A stretch of 64,000 nt of DNA, from positions 1 to 64,000 of the forward strand of contig NZ_JFFR01000018.1 in NCBI RefSeq assembly GCF_000695685.1, written 5' to 3'. The notes beneath the pieces are model-generated. The model saw nothing but the letters and a program-made list of their open reading frames with translations, was not told the DNA's origin and did not search any database. The DNA comes from Vibrio fortis. Lineage in GTDB: Bacteria > Pseudomonadota > Gammaproteobacteria > Enterobacterales > Vibrionaceae. The first letter of the stretch is position 1. Every line of letters starts with the position of its first letter. Of this stretch, positions 55,986-64,000 are shown piece after piece. Both the position numbers and the translations under genes were made by a program.

Positions 55986-56222
55986 ATGGGTGGAATCAGT
56001 ATTTGGCAACTTCTAATCATTGCTGTAATCGTAATCTTGCTGTTTGGAACGAAGAAACTACGCGGTATGGGTGGTGACCTAGGTTCAGCAGTAAAAGGCT
56101 TCAAGAAAGCAATGAATGATGAAGAGCCTGCAAAGAAAGATGCAGACTTTGAACAAAAAAACATTGAACAGCAGAAGACTGACGCAACTGCTGAAACTAA
56201 GAAAGACAAAGAGCAGGCGTAA
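55986..56222 (+). CDS. tatA: Sec-independent translocase subunit TatA
   Basis: A 78-aa protein with one N-terminal helix ([21 protein letters not shown]), the hinge and amphipathic helix [22 protein letters not shown], and a charged tail. TatA oligomers form the translocation path for folded proteins. The ATG at 55986 matches enteric TatA; the ATG at 55980 sits only 3 nt from GAGG. Confidence 0.95.
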   Translation: MGGISIWQLLIIAVIVILLFGTKKLRGMGGDLGSAVKGFKKAMNDEEPAKKDADFEQKNIEQQKTDATAETKKDKEQA

Positions 56223-56225
56223 GTC

Positions 56226-56633
56226 GTGTTTGATATCGGTTTTTGGGAACTGGTATTAATATCTGTCGTCGGGTTAGTTGTTTTAGGACCTGAGCGTTTG
56301 CCTGTGGCAATTCGTAGTGTCTCCAAGTTTATTGGATCGGCGAAGAGCATGGCGAACAGTGTGAAAGATGAGCTTTCACACGAACTTAAGGTGCAAGAAC
56401 TGCAAGAAAACCTGCGTAAGGCTGAGCAAATGGGGATGGAAGATCTCTCCCCTGAGCTGAAAAAGTCGGTGGATGAATTGAAGCAGGCAGCTGCTGAAGT
56501 TCAACGTCCATACGCTAAGCCTGAGTCTGATAAGCCAAGTGAGGCTCAAACGAGTCACACTGAGACTGCGGATCATGAATCACTTCAGATCAACAGTGAG
56601 GCATCAGCTACGCCAGATAAAAAAGCCGAATAG
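56226..56633 (+). CDS. tatB: Sec-independent translocase subunit TatB
   Basis: A 135-aa TatB, N-terminal [31 protein letters not shown], followed by a long amphipathic and polar helix. With TatC it forms the twin-arginine signal receptor. GTG start, 3 nt after tatA. The last ~45 residues are acidic and disordered. Confidence 0.95.
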   Translation: MFDIGFWELVLISVVGLVVLGPERLPVAIRSVSKFIGSAKSMANSVKDELSHELKVQELQENLRKAEQMGMEDLSPELKKSVDELKQAAAEVQRPYAKPESDKPSEAQTSHTETADHESLQINSEASATPDKKAE

Positions 56634-56717
56634 TCTCGCAAGGAGGAGTCGCGAAGTACTTGAACTGATAAGTATACGTGCGGCTCCTTTTCGATCGTCC
56701 TTATTAAGAGGTTTGAC
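56634..56717 (+). other. Structured spacer between tatB and tatC
   Basis: 84 bp. GGAG..CGC at the left and GCG.CTCC at the right can pair around an inner GTACTT/AAGTAT stem, so the transcript can fold into a long hairpin before tatC. A role in tuning TatC levels is possible. Confidence 0.4.
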
Positions 56718-57464
56718 ATGTCTTCGACTGAGCAGACACAGCCTTTAATCAGTCACTTACTAGAGCTTCGTAATCGCCTATTGCGTGCCATTGTTGCCGT
56801 ATTGGTGGTGTTTCTAGGGCTGATTTATTTTGCCAATGACATCTATGAGTTTGTCTCGGCTCCTTTGGTAGAGCGTCTACCTGAAGGGGCTACTATGATC
56901 GCAACCGATGTTGCTTCGCCGTTCTTTACGCCATTGAAGCTAACGCTTGTTGCCTCTATTTTTGTCGCCGTTCCATTTATCTTGTATCAGGTTTGGGCCT
57001 TTGTTGCGCCGGGCTTGTATAAGCATGAGAAGCGACTGATCATGCCGCTAATGGCATCGAGCTCACTGCTGTTCTACTGCGGTGTTGCCTTTGCGTACTT
57101 TGTGGTATTTCCGTTGGTGTTTACCTTCTTCACCACTATCTCTTTGGGGCAGGTCGAGTTCGCAACGGATATCTCTAGCTATCTAGATTTCGTACTGGCG
57201 TTATTCTTAGCCTTTGGTATCGCTTTTGAGGTACCTGTAGCGATCATTCTTTTGTGTTGGACTGGAGCAACGAATCCAAAATCTCTTTCAGAGAAACGTC
57301 CATACATTGTGGTTGGCGCGTTTGTTATCGGTATGATGCTGACACCACCAGATATGATTTCTCAGACTCTACTAGCGATTCCGATGTGTATTCTGTTCGA
57401 AGTGGGCTTATTCTTTGCTCGTTTCTATGTACGCAAAGATGAAGAAGACGAAATAGAGTCGTGA
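56718..57464 (+). CDS. tatC: Sec-independent translocase subunit TatC
   Basis: A 248-aa six-helix membrane protein, core receptor for twin-arginine signals. Signature blocks: [52 protein letters not shown] and [28 protein letters not shown] lies upstream of the ATG. Ends the tatABC operon with a strong terminator. Confidence 0.96.
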   Translation: MSSTEQTQPLISHLLELRNRLLRAIVAVLVVFLGLIYFANDIYEFVSAPLVERLPEGATMIATDVASPFFTPLKLTLVASIFVAVPFILYQVWAFVAPGLYKHEKRLIMPLMASSSLLFYCGVAFAYFVVFPLVFTFFTTISLGQVEFATDISSYLDFVLALFLAFGIAFEVPVAIILLCWTGATNPKSLSEKRPYIVVGAFVIGMMLTPPDMISQTLLAIPMCILFEVGLFFARFYVRKDEEDEIES

Positions 57465-57481
57465 GCTTTTTACGCAATTAG

Positions 57482-57543
57482 TGTTTAAAGACTCAATTGT
57501 CGAATCTTTAAACAAAAAAAGCGGCCGTCGGGCCGCTTTTTTT
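57482..57543 (+). terminator. Double hairpin terminator of tatABC
   Basis: First a 10-bp inverted repeat TGTTTAAAGA / TCTTTAAACA (57482-57514), then AAAAAAAGCGGCC / GGCCGCTTTTTTT (57514-57543) with a GTCG loop. The second is a strong intrinsic terminator in either direction. Confidence 0.92.
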
Positions 57544-57552
57544 GTTTTATTT

Positions 57553-57669
57553 TTATCGAATTTTTAGCTGGTAGCCACATTTCTGACAGACGTAAATCTC
57601 TTTAATACCAATAAGTTTATGCCAAAAGGTTCGATGTTGACGTTGTAAGATTTGTGCATGTTCACACAT
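57553..57669 (-). CDS. 38-aa zinc-ribbon-like small protein
   Basis: A short minus-strand frame, too small for ordinary ORF cut-offs. It starts with Cys2 and His4 (MCEHAQILQ) and ends VCQKCGYQLKIR, with CxxC at Cys28-Cys31: four potential zinc ligands. Its ATG at 57667-57669 has an excellent GGAGGTG Shine-Dalgarno sequence about 8-9 nt upstream, and the strong tat terminator lies just past its stop. No family is assigned. Size and ligands suggest a small zinc-binding regulator or RNA/protein-binding peptide; function unknown. Confidence 0.68.
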   Translation of the reverse strand: MCEHAQILQRQHRTFWHKLIGIKEIYVCQKCGYQLKIR

Positions 57670-57770
57670 AATCAACCACCTCCATATGCAGACGGGTGAT
57701 ATTAGATCGATTGAGCTGCTAACTCAAATAGAAATTGTAACTTTATATCATTTTTTAACAGTATGTTAGG

Positions 57771-58532
57771 CTATAATTTAAACAGCTGTTTGGCATTCTT
57801 TGTTGTGATCGCATCGACTTCTTCGAGTGTAATACCTCGCAAATCGGCAATTCGTTTTGCGACAAGTTCTGTATAAGCTGGCTCATTGCGCTTGCCGCGG
57901 TTTGGCGTTGGTGCTAGGTAAGGGCAATCTGTTTCTAGGATCACTAGATCCATATCTAGGTGCGGAATCACTTTGTCCATCCCCGAGTTTTTGAATGTCG
58001 AAACGCCACCCAAACCTAGGTGGAAACCGAGCGCATTGATCGCCTGAGCTTCTTCTAAACTGCTACCAAAGCAGTGGAACACGCCACGAAGGCTGCCATC
58101 TTGCTGTTGCTTTAACAGGGCCAAGGTCTCTTCAATTGAATCTCGGGTGTGGATAACAACTGGTAGGTCGAGCTCTTTGGCCCACTGGAGCTGAGTCACA
58201 AACGCGTACTCTTGCTCTGCTTTGTAGGTCTTATCCCAATAAAGGTCGATGCCAATTTCACCCACGGCGATAAAGTTATGTTTGTCGAACCAAGCGCGGA
58301 TAGTCTTCAGTGTTTCTTCAATATTTCCATCAACATAGCAAGGGTGAAGTCCCATCATTGAACGGCAAACCTCTGGGAATTGACGTTCTGTTGCGAGCAT
58401 AGGTTCAATGGAGTCAAGGTCGATATTAGGCAGTAAAATACGATCAATGCCTTGGGCTAGCGCACGTTGGACTACTTGCTCGCGGTCGTTATCAAATTCA
58501 CTAGCGTAGATATGGGCATGAGTATCGATCAT
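57771..58532 (-). CDS. tatD: TatD-family metal-dependent nuclease/hydrolase
   Basis: A 253-aa TIM-barrel hydrolase with metal ligands in MIDTHAHIY, GEIGIDLYWDKTY, VVIHTRDSIEETL, VFHCFGSS and ETDCPYLAP. TatD proteins are DNases/exonucleases and not part of Tat transport despite the location. The segments LLPNIDLDSIEPMLATERQFPEVC and MMGLHPCYV look more like TatD proteins of Bacteroidetes than those of enteric bacteria. It converges on tatC on the opposite strand. Confidence 0.88.
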   Translation of the reverse strand: MIDTHAHIYASEFDNDREQVVQRALAQGIDRILLPNIDLDSIEPMLATERQFPEVCRSMMGLHPCYVDGNIEETLKTIRAWFDKHNFIAVGEIGIDLYWDKTYKAEQEYAFVTQLQWAKELDLPVVIHTRDSIEETLALLKQQQDGSLRGVFHCFGSSLEEAQAINALGFHLGLGGVSTFKNSGMDKVIPHLDMDLVILETDCPYLAPTPNRGKRNEPAYTELVAKRIADLRGITLEEVDAITTKNAKQLFKL

Positions 58533-58658
58533 GGTTGTGTCCTGAAAAGCTGAAGAAACGAGTTGCCAAGAGTATACGGCAGTGTGAGGAGAAGGTCATT
58601 TTTTGCCATTTATCCCGGTTTTTACGGGGGATTTAGGTTTTACTGCTAGCGTCTTTAG

Positions 58659-59786
<1,128 letters not shown>

Positions 59787-59803
59787 TCGTCGAGACAAAT
59801 CTT

Positions 59804-59834
59804 AAAAGGCCAGCCATCACGCTGGCCTTTATTC
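59804..59834 (+). terminator. Terminator of hemB
   Basis: AAAGGCCAGC / GCTGGCCTTT with a 6-nt loop, followed by ATTCGTTTTT. Confidence 0.87.
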
Positions 59835-59852
59835 GTTTTTAGGAGATTTAAA

Positions 59853-60287
59853 ATGACCGTTGTGGTTCGTGAGGGGACACTGGAAGAGTGCGTGGCTGTT
59901 GTGGAACAGATCGATGAGTTCAGCCACAAAGAGAGTGTTGAATCTCTTTCAGCGCGCTTACAAGACAAAAAACAGTTGGTACTCGTTGCCGAAGAGGATG
60001 GGCAGCTGCTCGGCTTTAAAATTGGTTATCAGTTAGATGAGCAAACTTTTTATAGCTGGTTTGGCGGAGTCTCTCCTTTGGCTCGAAACAAAGGTGTCGC
60101 GCAGCTTCAATTAGATGTTCAGGAGCAATGGGTACGAGATCAGGGCTATAAACAGCTAAAAGTGAAGTCTAGGAACCAATTTTCTTCGATGTTGAGATTG
60201 CTTTTGAGAAATGGCTACATGATAGAAAATTTCGAACAAAAAGAAGACATTAAAGAGAATAGACTGCACTTTGTGAAGCAGATGTGA
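59853..60287 (+). CDS. GNAT-family acetyltransferase
   Basis: A 144-aa N-acetyltransferase fold. The acetyl-CoA loop region is FGGVSPLARNKGVAQLQLDVQEQWV, and the C-terminal part (KSRNQFSSMLRLLLRNGY) is typical of GNAT proteins. The substrate is unknown. AGGAG is 7 nt before the ATG. It lies between hemB and ryhB. Confidence 0.85.
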   Translation: MTVVVREGTLEECVAVVEQIDEFSHKESVESLSARLQDKKQLVLVAEEDGQLLGFKIGYQLDEQTFYSWFGGVSPLARNKGVAQLQLDVQEQWVRDQGYKQLKVKSRNQFSSMLRLLLRNGYMIENFEQKEDIKENRLHFVKQM

Positions 60288-60310
60288 GATGAAGGTTTGA
60301 TGACAATTAC

Positions 60311-60369
60311 AATTAAATGAGATTTATTATCATTTAATTGTTGACTATCAAATGAGAATCATTATTATT
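60311..60369. promoter_or_regulatory. RyhB promoter with two Fur boxes
   Basis: TTGACT (60341-60346) and TATTAT (60363-60368) are 16 bp apart. AAATGAGAATCATTATTATT (60350-60369) overlaps the promoter and is a good Fur box; AAATGAGATTTATTATCATT (60314-60333) upstream is a second. Fur with Fe2+ would shut the promoter. Confidence 0.82.
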
Positions 60370-60374
60370 AACTG

Positions 60375-60594
60375 CGTCTTAGGGAATGAGGAAATGTTCA
60401 CAAGGATGTTTAGTAACTAAGCGCTCCGCTGAGTTACCAACAGAATTCTCGCGAACTTAAACTAAGTTCTTTTTGACACGACATTGCTCACATTGCTTCC
60501 AGTGTAATTTATAGCTTTTTGGTTAAGCTGTGGTATTCAATTGAATAGCTTCACCGCTTTTTGCTAGGCGACATCCTCGGGTGTCGCTTTTTTT
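60375..60594 (+). ncRNA. ryhB: Iron-responsive small RNA RyhB
   Basis: The core CACGACATTGCTCACATTGC at about 60477-60496 is identical to the central region of E. coli RyhB, which pairs with mRNAs of iron-using proteins. The transcript would run about 220 nt from the Fur-controlled promoter to a terminator GCGACATCC/GGGTGTCGC-T7 at 60568-60594. Vibrio RyhB is known to be longer than the 90-nt enteric form and to lie upstream of polA. The exact 5' end is inferred from the -10 position. Confidence 0.92.
60568..60594 (+). terminator. Terminator of RyhB
   Basis: GCGACATCC / GGGTGTCGC with one U-G pair and a 2-nt loop, followed by seven T. Confidence 0.9.
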
Positions 60595-60678
60595 CTATCT
60601 CAATTTCAACAAGATGCATATATAGCACCATAAAGGTGCATGCATAAATCCTCATCAATATTCTTTTCCACAATGCAA

Positions 60679-60814
60679 GATCGAAAAAAGATCGTTGATC
60701 ATATGTTCGATCTCTATTTTTATTTATTATTTTCAATGGCTTATGGTGTATTTTTGTTTCATTTTGCCAACTTCTCAACAGGGTGGATAAATAATATAAA
60801 CAGAGTTATCCACA
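60679..60814. promoter_or_regulatory. GATC cluster and consensus DnaA box upstream of polA
   Basis: Four Dam sites (GATC at 60679, 60690, 60697 and 60709) lie within 34 bp, and a perfect DnaA box TTATCCACA is at 60806-60814, about 155 nt before polA. This is a plausible DnaA- or methylation-sensitive control region. No origin-like set of DnaA boxes is present. The rest of 60595-60968 has no gene. Confidence 0.55.
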
Positions 60815-60968
60815 GATGGGGAGTCTTGTGGAACAAAAAATAACAAGATTCTGTTTATAACAAACACAACCCATTCTACGGATACAGATCGACAACGTGG
60901 AATCCCGTCACTATACGTGGCATTCTTACCTCATCATTTCTGTACTTATTACTGGATACACAAACATT

Positions 60969-63776
60969 ATGGCTCGTATTCCTGATAATCCATTGATTCT
61001 GATTGATGGCTCTTCTTACTTATATCGCGCGTTCCATGCTTACCCGGGCACCATGAGTAATGGTGATATTCCTACCAATGCCATCTATGGTGTGGTGAAC
61101 ATGCTGCGCAGCATGATGCGTCAATTTGCCTCCGATCGTATTGCCGTTATTTTCGATGCAAAAGGCAAAACGTTCCGTGATGATATGTATCCAGAATATA
61201 AGGCGAATCGTCCTCCAATGCCGGATGATCTGCGTTGCCAAATTGAGCCTCTACACAATGTGATTCGTGCAATGGGTCTGCCATTGATCTCGATCCCAGG
61301 CGTGGAAGCGGATGATGTTATCGGTACGCTTGCGTCACAGGCGTCAAAAGCGGGTATGCCTGTGCTGATCAGTACTGGTGATAAAGATATGGCTCAGCTG
61401 GTTGATGATAACGTTACGTTGATCAATACCATGACGAATGTTGTGATGGATCGTGAAGGTGTTATTGAGAAGTTTGGTATTCCACCTGAGCTGATCATCG
61501 ATTACTTGGCACTGATGGGCGATAAAGTGGATAACATCCCTGGTGTACCGGGTGTCGGTGATAAAACGGCGACTGCACTACTTCAGGGCATCGGTAGTAT
61601 CGAAAAGCTGTACCAAAACCTAGACGATATTGCAGCGCTTGGATTCCGTGGCTCGAAAACCATGGCTAAAAAGCTGGTTGATAACGAAGAGAATGCCAAA
61701 CTTTCTTATGAACTAGCGACCATCAAGCTGGATGTCGAACTAGAAGAGACACCTGAGTCCTTAGTTAAAGCAACACCAAACACAGACGAGCTGATCAAGC
61801 TTTACGGCCAGTTAGTCTTCAAATCATGGCTCAATGAGCTGCTAGAAGGCGGCACAGGTGTGGTTGAAGCCGATGAAAATTCTGGCGCAGCGGATGCTAC
61901 GCGCTCTGCGGCTGCATCGACATCATCAAGCGTTGAGATGGACACTTCTGCAGTGACCATTGATCGCAGTAAGTACGAAACGATTCTGAATGAAGAAGAC
62001 TTCAACGCGTGGCTAGAAAAGCTAAAAGCAGCGGAAGTGTTTGCCTTTGATACAGAGACTGACAGCCTTGACTACATGGTAGCGAACCTAGTCGGTTTAT
62101 CATTCGCGACAGAAGAGGGTGTTGCCGCTTACGTACCTGTGGCACATGACTACCTAGACGCGCCAGCACAGCTGGATCGTGATTGGGTACTCGAGCAGCT
62201 GAAACCGATTTTAGAAGACGATAGTCAAGCCAAAGTCGGTCAGAACCTTAAGTACGATGCGTCTGTGCTTGCGCGCTACGGCATTGAGATGAAGGGCATT
62301 AAGCATGACACCATGCTAGCGTCTTACGTTTTCAACAGCGTAGGTGGTAAGCACGACATGGATAGCCTTGCGCTGCGTTTCCTACAACACAGCTGCATCT
62401 CATTCGAGCAGATCGCGGGCAAGGGCAAGAAGCAACTGACGTTCAACCAGATCGAACTGGGTGAGGCGTCTCCATACGCTGCTGAAGATGCGGATGTAAC
62501 CTTGCGTCTGCATAACCGTTTGATGCAAAACATTGAGCAAGATGAAAAGCTAAAAGCGATTTACGAAGAGATTGAAGTGCCATTGGTTCCTGTGATTTCT
62601 CGCATTGAACGCACCGGTGTCTTTGTCGATGACATGCTGCTAGGCGCACAGTCGCAAGAAATTGCTGCACGCCTTGATGAGCTTGAGCAGAAGGCTTACG
62701 AAATTGCTGAGCAAGAGTTCAACATGAACTCACCAAAACAGCTGCAAGCAATCTTATTCGAGAAGATGGGTCTGCCAGTGGTGAAGAAGACGCCATCTGG
62801 CGCGCCATCAACTAATGAAGAAGTGCTTCAAGAGCTAGCTCTGGACTACCCACTGCCGAAGCTGATTCTGGAATACCGTGGCTTAGCTAAACTGAAGTCG
62901 ACTTACACAGACAAGCTGCCGAAGATGATTAATGCAGAGACAGGTCGAGTACACACTTCTTACCACCAAGCGGTAACGGCGACAGGTCGTCTATCTTCGA
63001 CAGATCCAAACCTACAGAACATTCCAATTCGTAACGAAGAAGGTCGTCGTATTCGTCAGGCATTTGTAGCGCCTCACGGTTGGAAGATTCTTGCTGTCGA
63101 TTACTCTCAGATTGAACTGCGTATCATGGCGCATCTATCTGGCGATAAAGCGCTACTTGAAGCCTTCCAACAAGGTAAAGATATCCACGCAGCAACGGCA
63201 GCTGAGATCATCGGCGTGAGCATTGATGATGTGACGTCAGAGCAGCGTCGTCGCGCGAAAGCGGTTAACTTTGGTCTTATCTACGGTATGAGTGCCTTTG
63301 GCCTTGCGAAGCAGCTAGGTATTCCTCGTGGCGAAGCACAGCACTACATGGACACTTACTTTGAGCGTTACCCTGGCGTAATGCAGTACATGGAAGACAC
63401 CCGCAGTGCGGCTTCCGAGCAGGGCTTTGTTGAGACGATTTACGGTCGTCGTCTACATCTACCAGAAATTAAGTCTCGTAACGGTATGCGTCGTAAGGCT
63501 GCGGAGCGTGCAGCGATCAACGCACCAATGCAAGGCACTGCGGCAGATATCATCAAGAAAGCGATGCTATTGGTGGACGAGTGGATTCAAGCTGAAGGCG
63601 CGGGTCGCGTGAAGCTACTGATGCAAGTACACGATGAACTGGTGTTTGAAGTAGAAGAGTCAGCATTAGCTGAAATTGAAAGTAAAGTACAAGAATTGAT
63701 GGAATCAGCCGCTGAGCTAGATGTCCCACTGGTTGCGGAAGCTGGCCATGGTGACAACTGGGATCAGGCCCACTAA
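60969..63776 (+). CDS. polA: DNA polymerase I
   Basis: A 935-aa three-domain enzyme. 5'-3' exonuclease/flap domain about 1-320 ([48 protein letters not shown]). 3'-5' proofreading domain about 345-545 with intact DxE in [12 protein letters not shown]. Polymerase domain about 550-935 with motif [19 protein letters not shown], motif [15 protein letters not shown] and motif [13 protein letters not shown]. The ATG at 60969 gives the family start [14 protein letters not shown]; the frame opens earlier with GTG at 60897. The ribosome-binding site is weak. Confidence 0.97.
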   Translation: MARIPDNPLILIDGSSYLYRAFHAYPGTMSNGDIPTNAIYGVVNMLRSMMRQFASDRIAVIFDAKGKTFRDDMYPEYKANRPPMPDDLRCQIEPLHNVIRAMGLPLISIPGVEADDVIGTLASQASKAGMPVLISTGDKDMAQLVDDNVTLINTMTNVVMDREGVIEKFGIPPELIIDYLALMGDKVDNIPGVPGVGDKTATALLQGIGSIEKLYQNLDDIAALGFRGSKTMAKKLVDNEENAKLSYELATIKLDVELEETPESLVKATPNTDELIKLYGQLVFKSWLNELLEGGTGVVEADENSGAADATRSAAASTSSSVEMDTSAVTIDRSKYETILNEEDFNAWLEKLKAAEVFAFDTETDSLDYMVANLVGLSFATEEGVAAYVPVAHDYLDAPAQLDRDWVLEQLKPILEDDSQAKVGQNLKYDASVLARYGIEMKGIKHDTMLASYVFNSVGGKHDMDSLALRFLQHSCISFEQIAGKGKKQLTFNQIELGEASPYAAEDADVTLRLHNRLMQNIEQDEKLKAIYEEIEVPLVPVISRIERTGVFVDDMLLGAQSQEIAARLDELEQKAYEIAEQEFNMNSPKQLQAILFEKMGLPVVKKTPSGAPSTNEEVLQELALDYPLPKLILEYRGLAKLKSTYTDKLPKMINAETGRVHTSYHQAVTATGRLSSTDPNLQNIPIRNEEGRRIRQAFVAPHGWKILAVDYSQIELRIMAHLSGDKALLEAFQQGKDIHAATAAEIIGVSIDDVTSEQRRRAKAVNFGLIYGMSAFGLAKQLGIPRGEAQHYMDTYFERYPGVMQYMEDTRSAASEQGFVETIYGRRLHLPEIKSRNGMRRKAAERAAINAPMQGTAADIIKKAMLLVDEWIQAEGAGRVKLLMQVHDELVFEVEESALAEIESKVQELMESAAELDVPLVAEAGHGDNWDQAH

Positions 63777-63810
63777 TCACTTTTTAACCTTATTTGCGAA
63801 ATTAGTATGA

Positions 63811-63838
63811 GCCAGTGCACAAACACTGGCTTTTTTTT
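63811..63838 (+). terminator. Terminator of polA
   Basis: GCCAGTG / CACTGGC with a 6-nt loop and eight T. Confidence 0.92.
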
Positions 63839-63915
63839 GTCATGAATAAAGCTAGCTACTTCAAGCGTTCGAAGTGTTTTAATAAAACATTCATGAAAAA
63901 AAACTACAAAAATTG

Positions 63916-63944
63916 TTTTCATTTCTGAGCAATTGTTGTACATT
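63916..63944 (+). promoter_or_regulatory. Promoter of Spot 42 RNA
   Basis: TTTTCA and TACATT separated by 17 bp; the -10 ends 7 nt before the first base of Spot 42. In enterics this promoter is repressed by CRP-cAMP; no clear CRP box was read here. Confidence 0.5.
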
Positions 63945-63951
63945 AAATCTC

Positions 63952-64000
63952 GTAGGGTACAGAGGTAAGATGTTCTATCTTTCAGACCTTTTGTTTCACG
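63952..64000 (+). ncRNA. spf: Spot 42 small RNA, 5' part (cut by window end)
   Basis: GTAGGGTACAGAGGTAAGAT at 63952 and the next 29 bases follow E. coli Spot 42 almost exactly, and the location after polA is the same. Spot 42 is an Hfq-dependent regulator of carbon-utilisation mRNAs. The 3' half and terminator are outside the window. Confidence 0.95.

Noticed and set aside
60806..60814. Replication origin at the DnaA box.
   Set aside because: Only one consensus box is present, with no AT-rich 13-mers, gidA/mioC or dnaA genes nearby.
60640..60843. A 67-aa frame upstream of polA.
   Set aside because: No ribosome-binding site; it overlaps the GATC/DnaA-box region and has the composition of non-coding AT-rich DNA.

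Overview
The window looks like a stretch of the large chromosome of a Vibrio or close relative, probably not far from the replication origin. Three things support this. The order ilvY-ilvC / ubiK / vexRAB-like efflux / rep / cytochrome c5 / tRNA cluster / peptide ABC transporter, followed later by gor, prlC, asnC, rsmJ, uspA-ftnA-uspB, rmuC, ubiE-ubiJ-ubiB, tatABC, hemB, ryhB, polA and spf, is the one I know from Vibrio chromosome 1. The 5S rRNA, RyhB and Spot 42 sequences are of Vibrio/enteric type. The coding style is that of a moderate-GC gammaproteobacterium. No prophage, integron, IS element or CRISPR array was seen.

Layout. 1-270: end of an rRNA operon and tRNA-Ser(UGA). 357-2986: divergent ilvY/ilvC. 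3.1-8.4 kb: ubiK and an RND efflux operon with its TetR regulator and a 24-bp palindromic operator. 8.5-11.1 kb: rep helicase and a cytochrome c5. 11.3-12.3 kb: tRNA-Arg, tRNA-His and two identical tRNA-Pro genes separated by a run of 78 C, then a degenerate array of tRNA-Pro 3'-end/terminator repeats. 12.3-13.2 kb: AT-rich non-coding leader. 13.2-18.7 kb: peptide-type ABC transporter (fused double ATPase, binding protein, two permeases). 18.8-19.9 kb: SPOR-domain secreted protein.

19.9-29.9 kb is the most distinctive part. A Ser/Thr kinase, a secreted protein, an ECF-like sigma factor and a second secreted protein form a compact operon. Two large paralogous lipoproteins follow, each preceded by the same promoter-like motif (TTTACGG-N16-CGT). 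The sigma factor has Ser-Thr-Thr where acidic residues normally contact RNA polymerase. This matches the described EcfP/PknT system of V. parahaemolyticus, in which the kinase activates the sigma factor by phosphorylating Thr63. The two lipoproteins are candidate regulon members, and the two secreted operon proteins are candidate sensor or effector parts.

30.2-45.7 kb: an orphan NqrB paralogue, a small DUF-type protein, gor, a GST-like protein with a cysteine tail, a 199-bp inverted-repeat element, rlmJ, prlC, asnC, a periplasmic-sensor GGDEF/EAL protein, rsmJ, a Lys-rich protein, an EamA transporter, uspA, ftnA and uspB. 45.9-51.1 kb: HI0933-family flavoprotein, a small protein of unknown function, an ascorbate-type PTS operon and a second EamA transporter. 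51.2-59.8 kb: rmuC, ubiquinone genes, tatABC, an unlisted 38-aa zinc-ribbon-like ORF, a TatD-family nuclease and hemB. 59.85-64 kb: acetyltransferase, Fur-regulated RyhB, a DnaA box and GATC cluster before polA, polA, and the first 49 nt of Spot 42 at the window edge.
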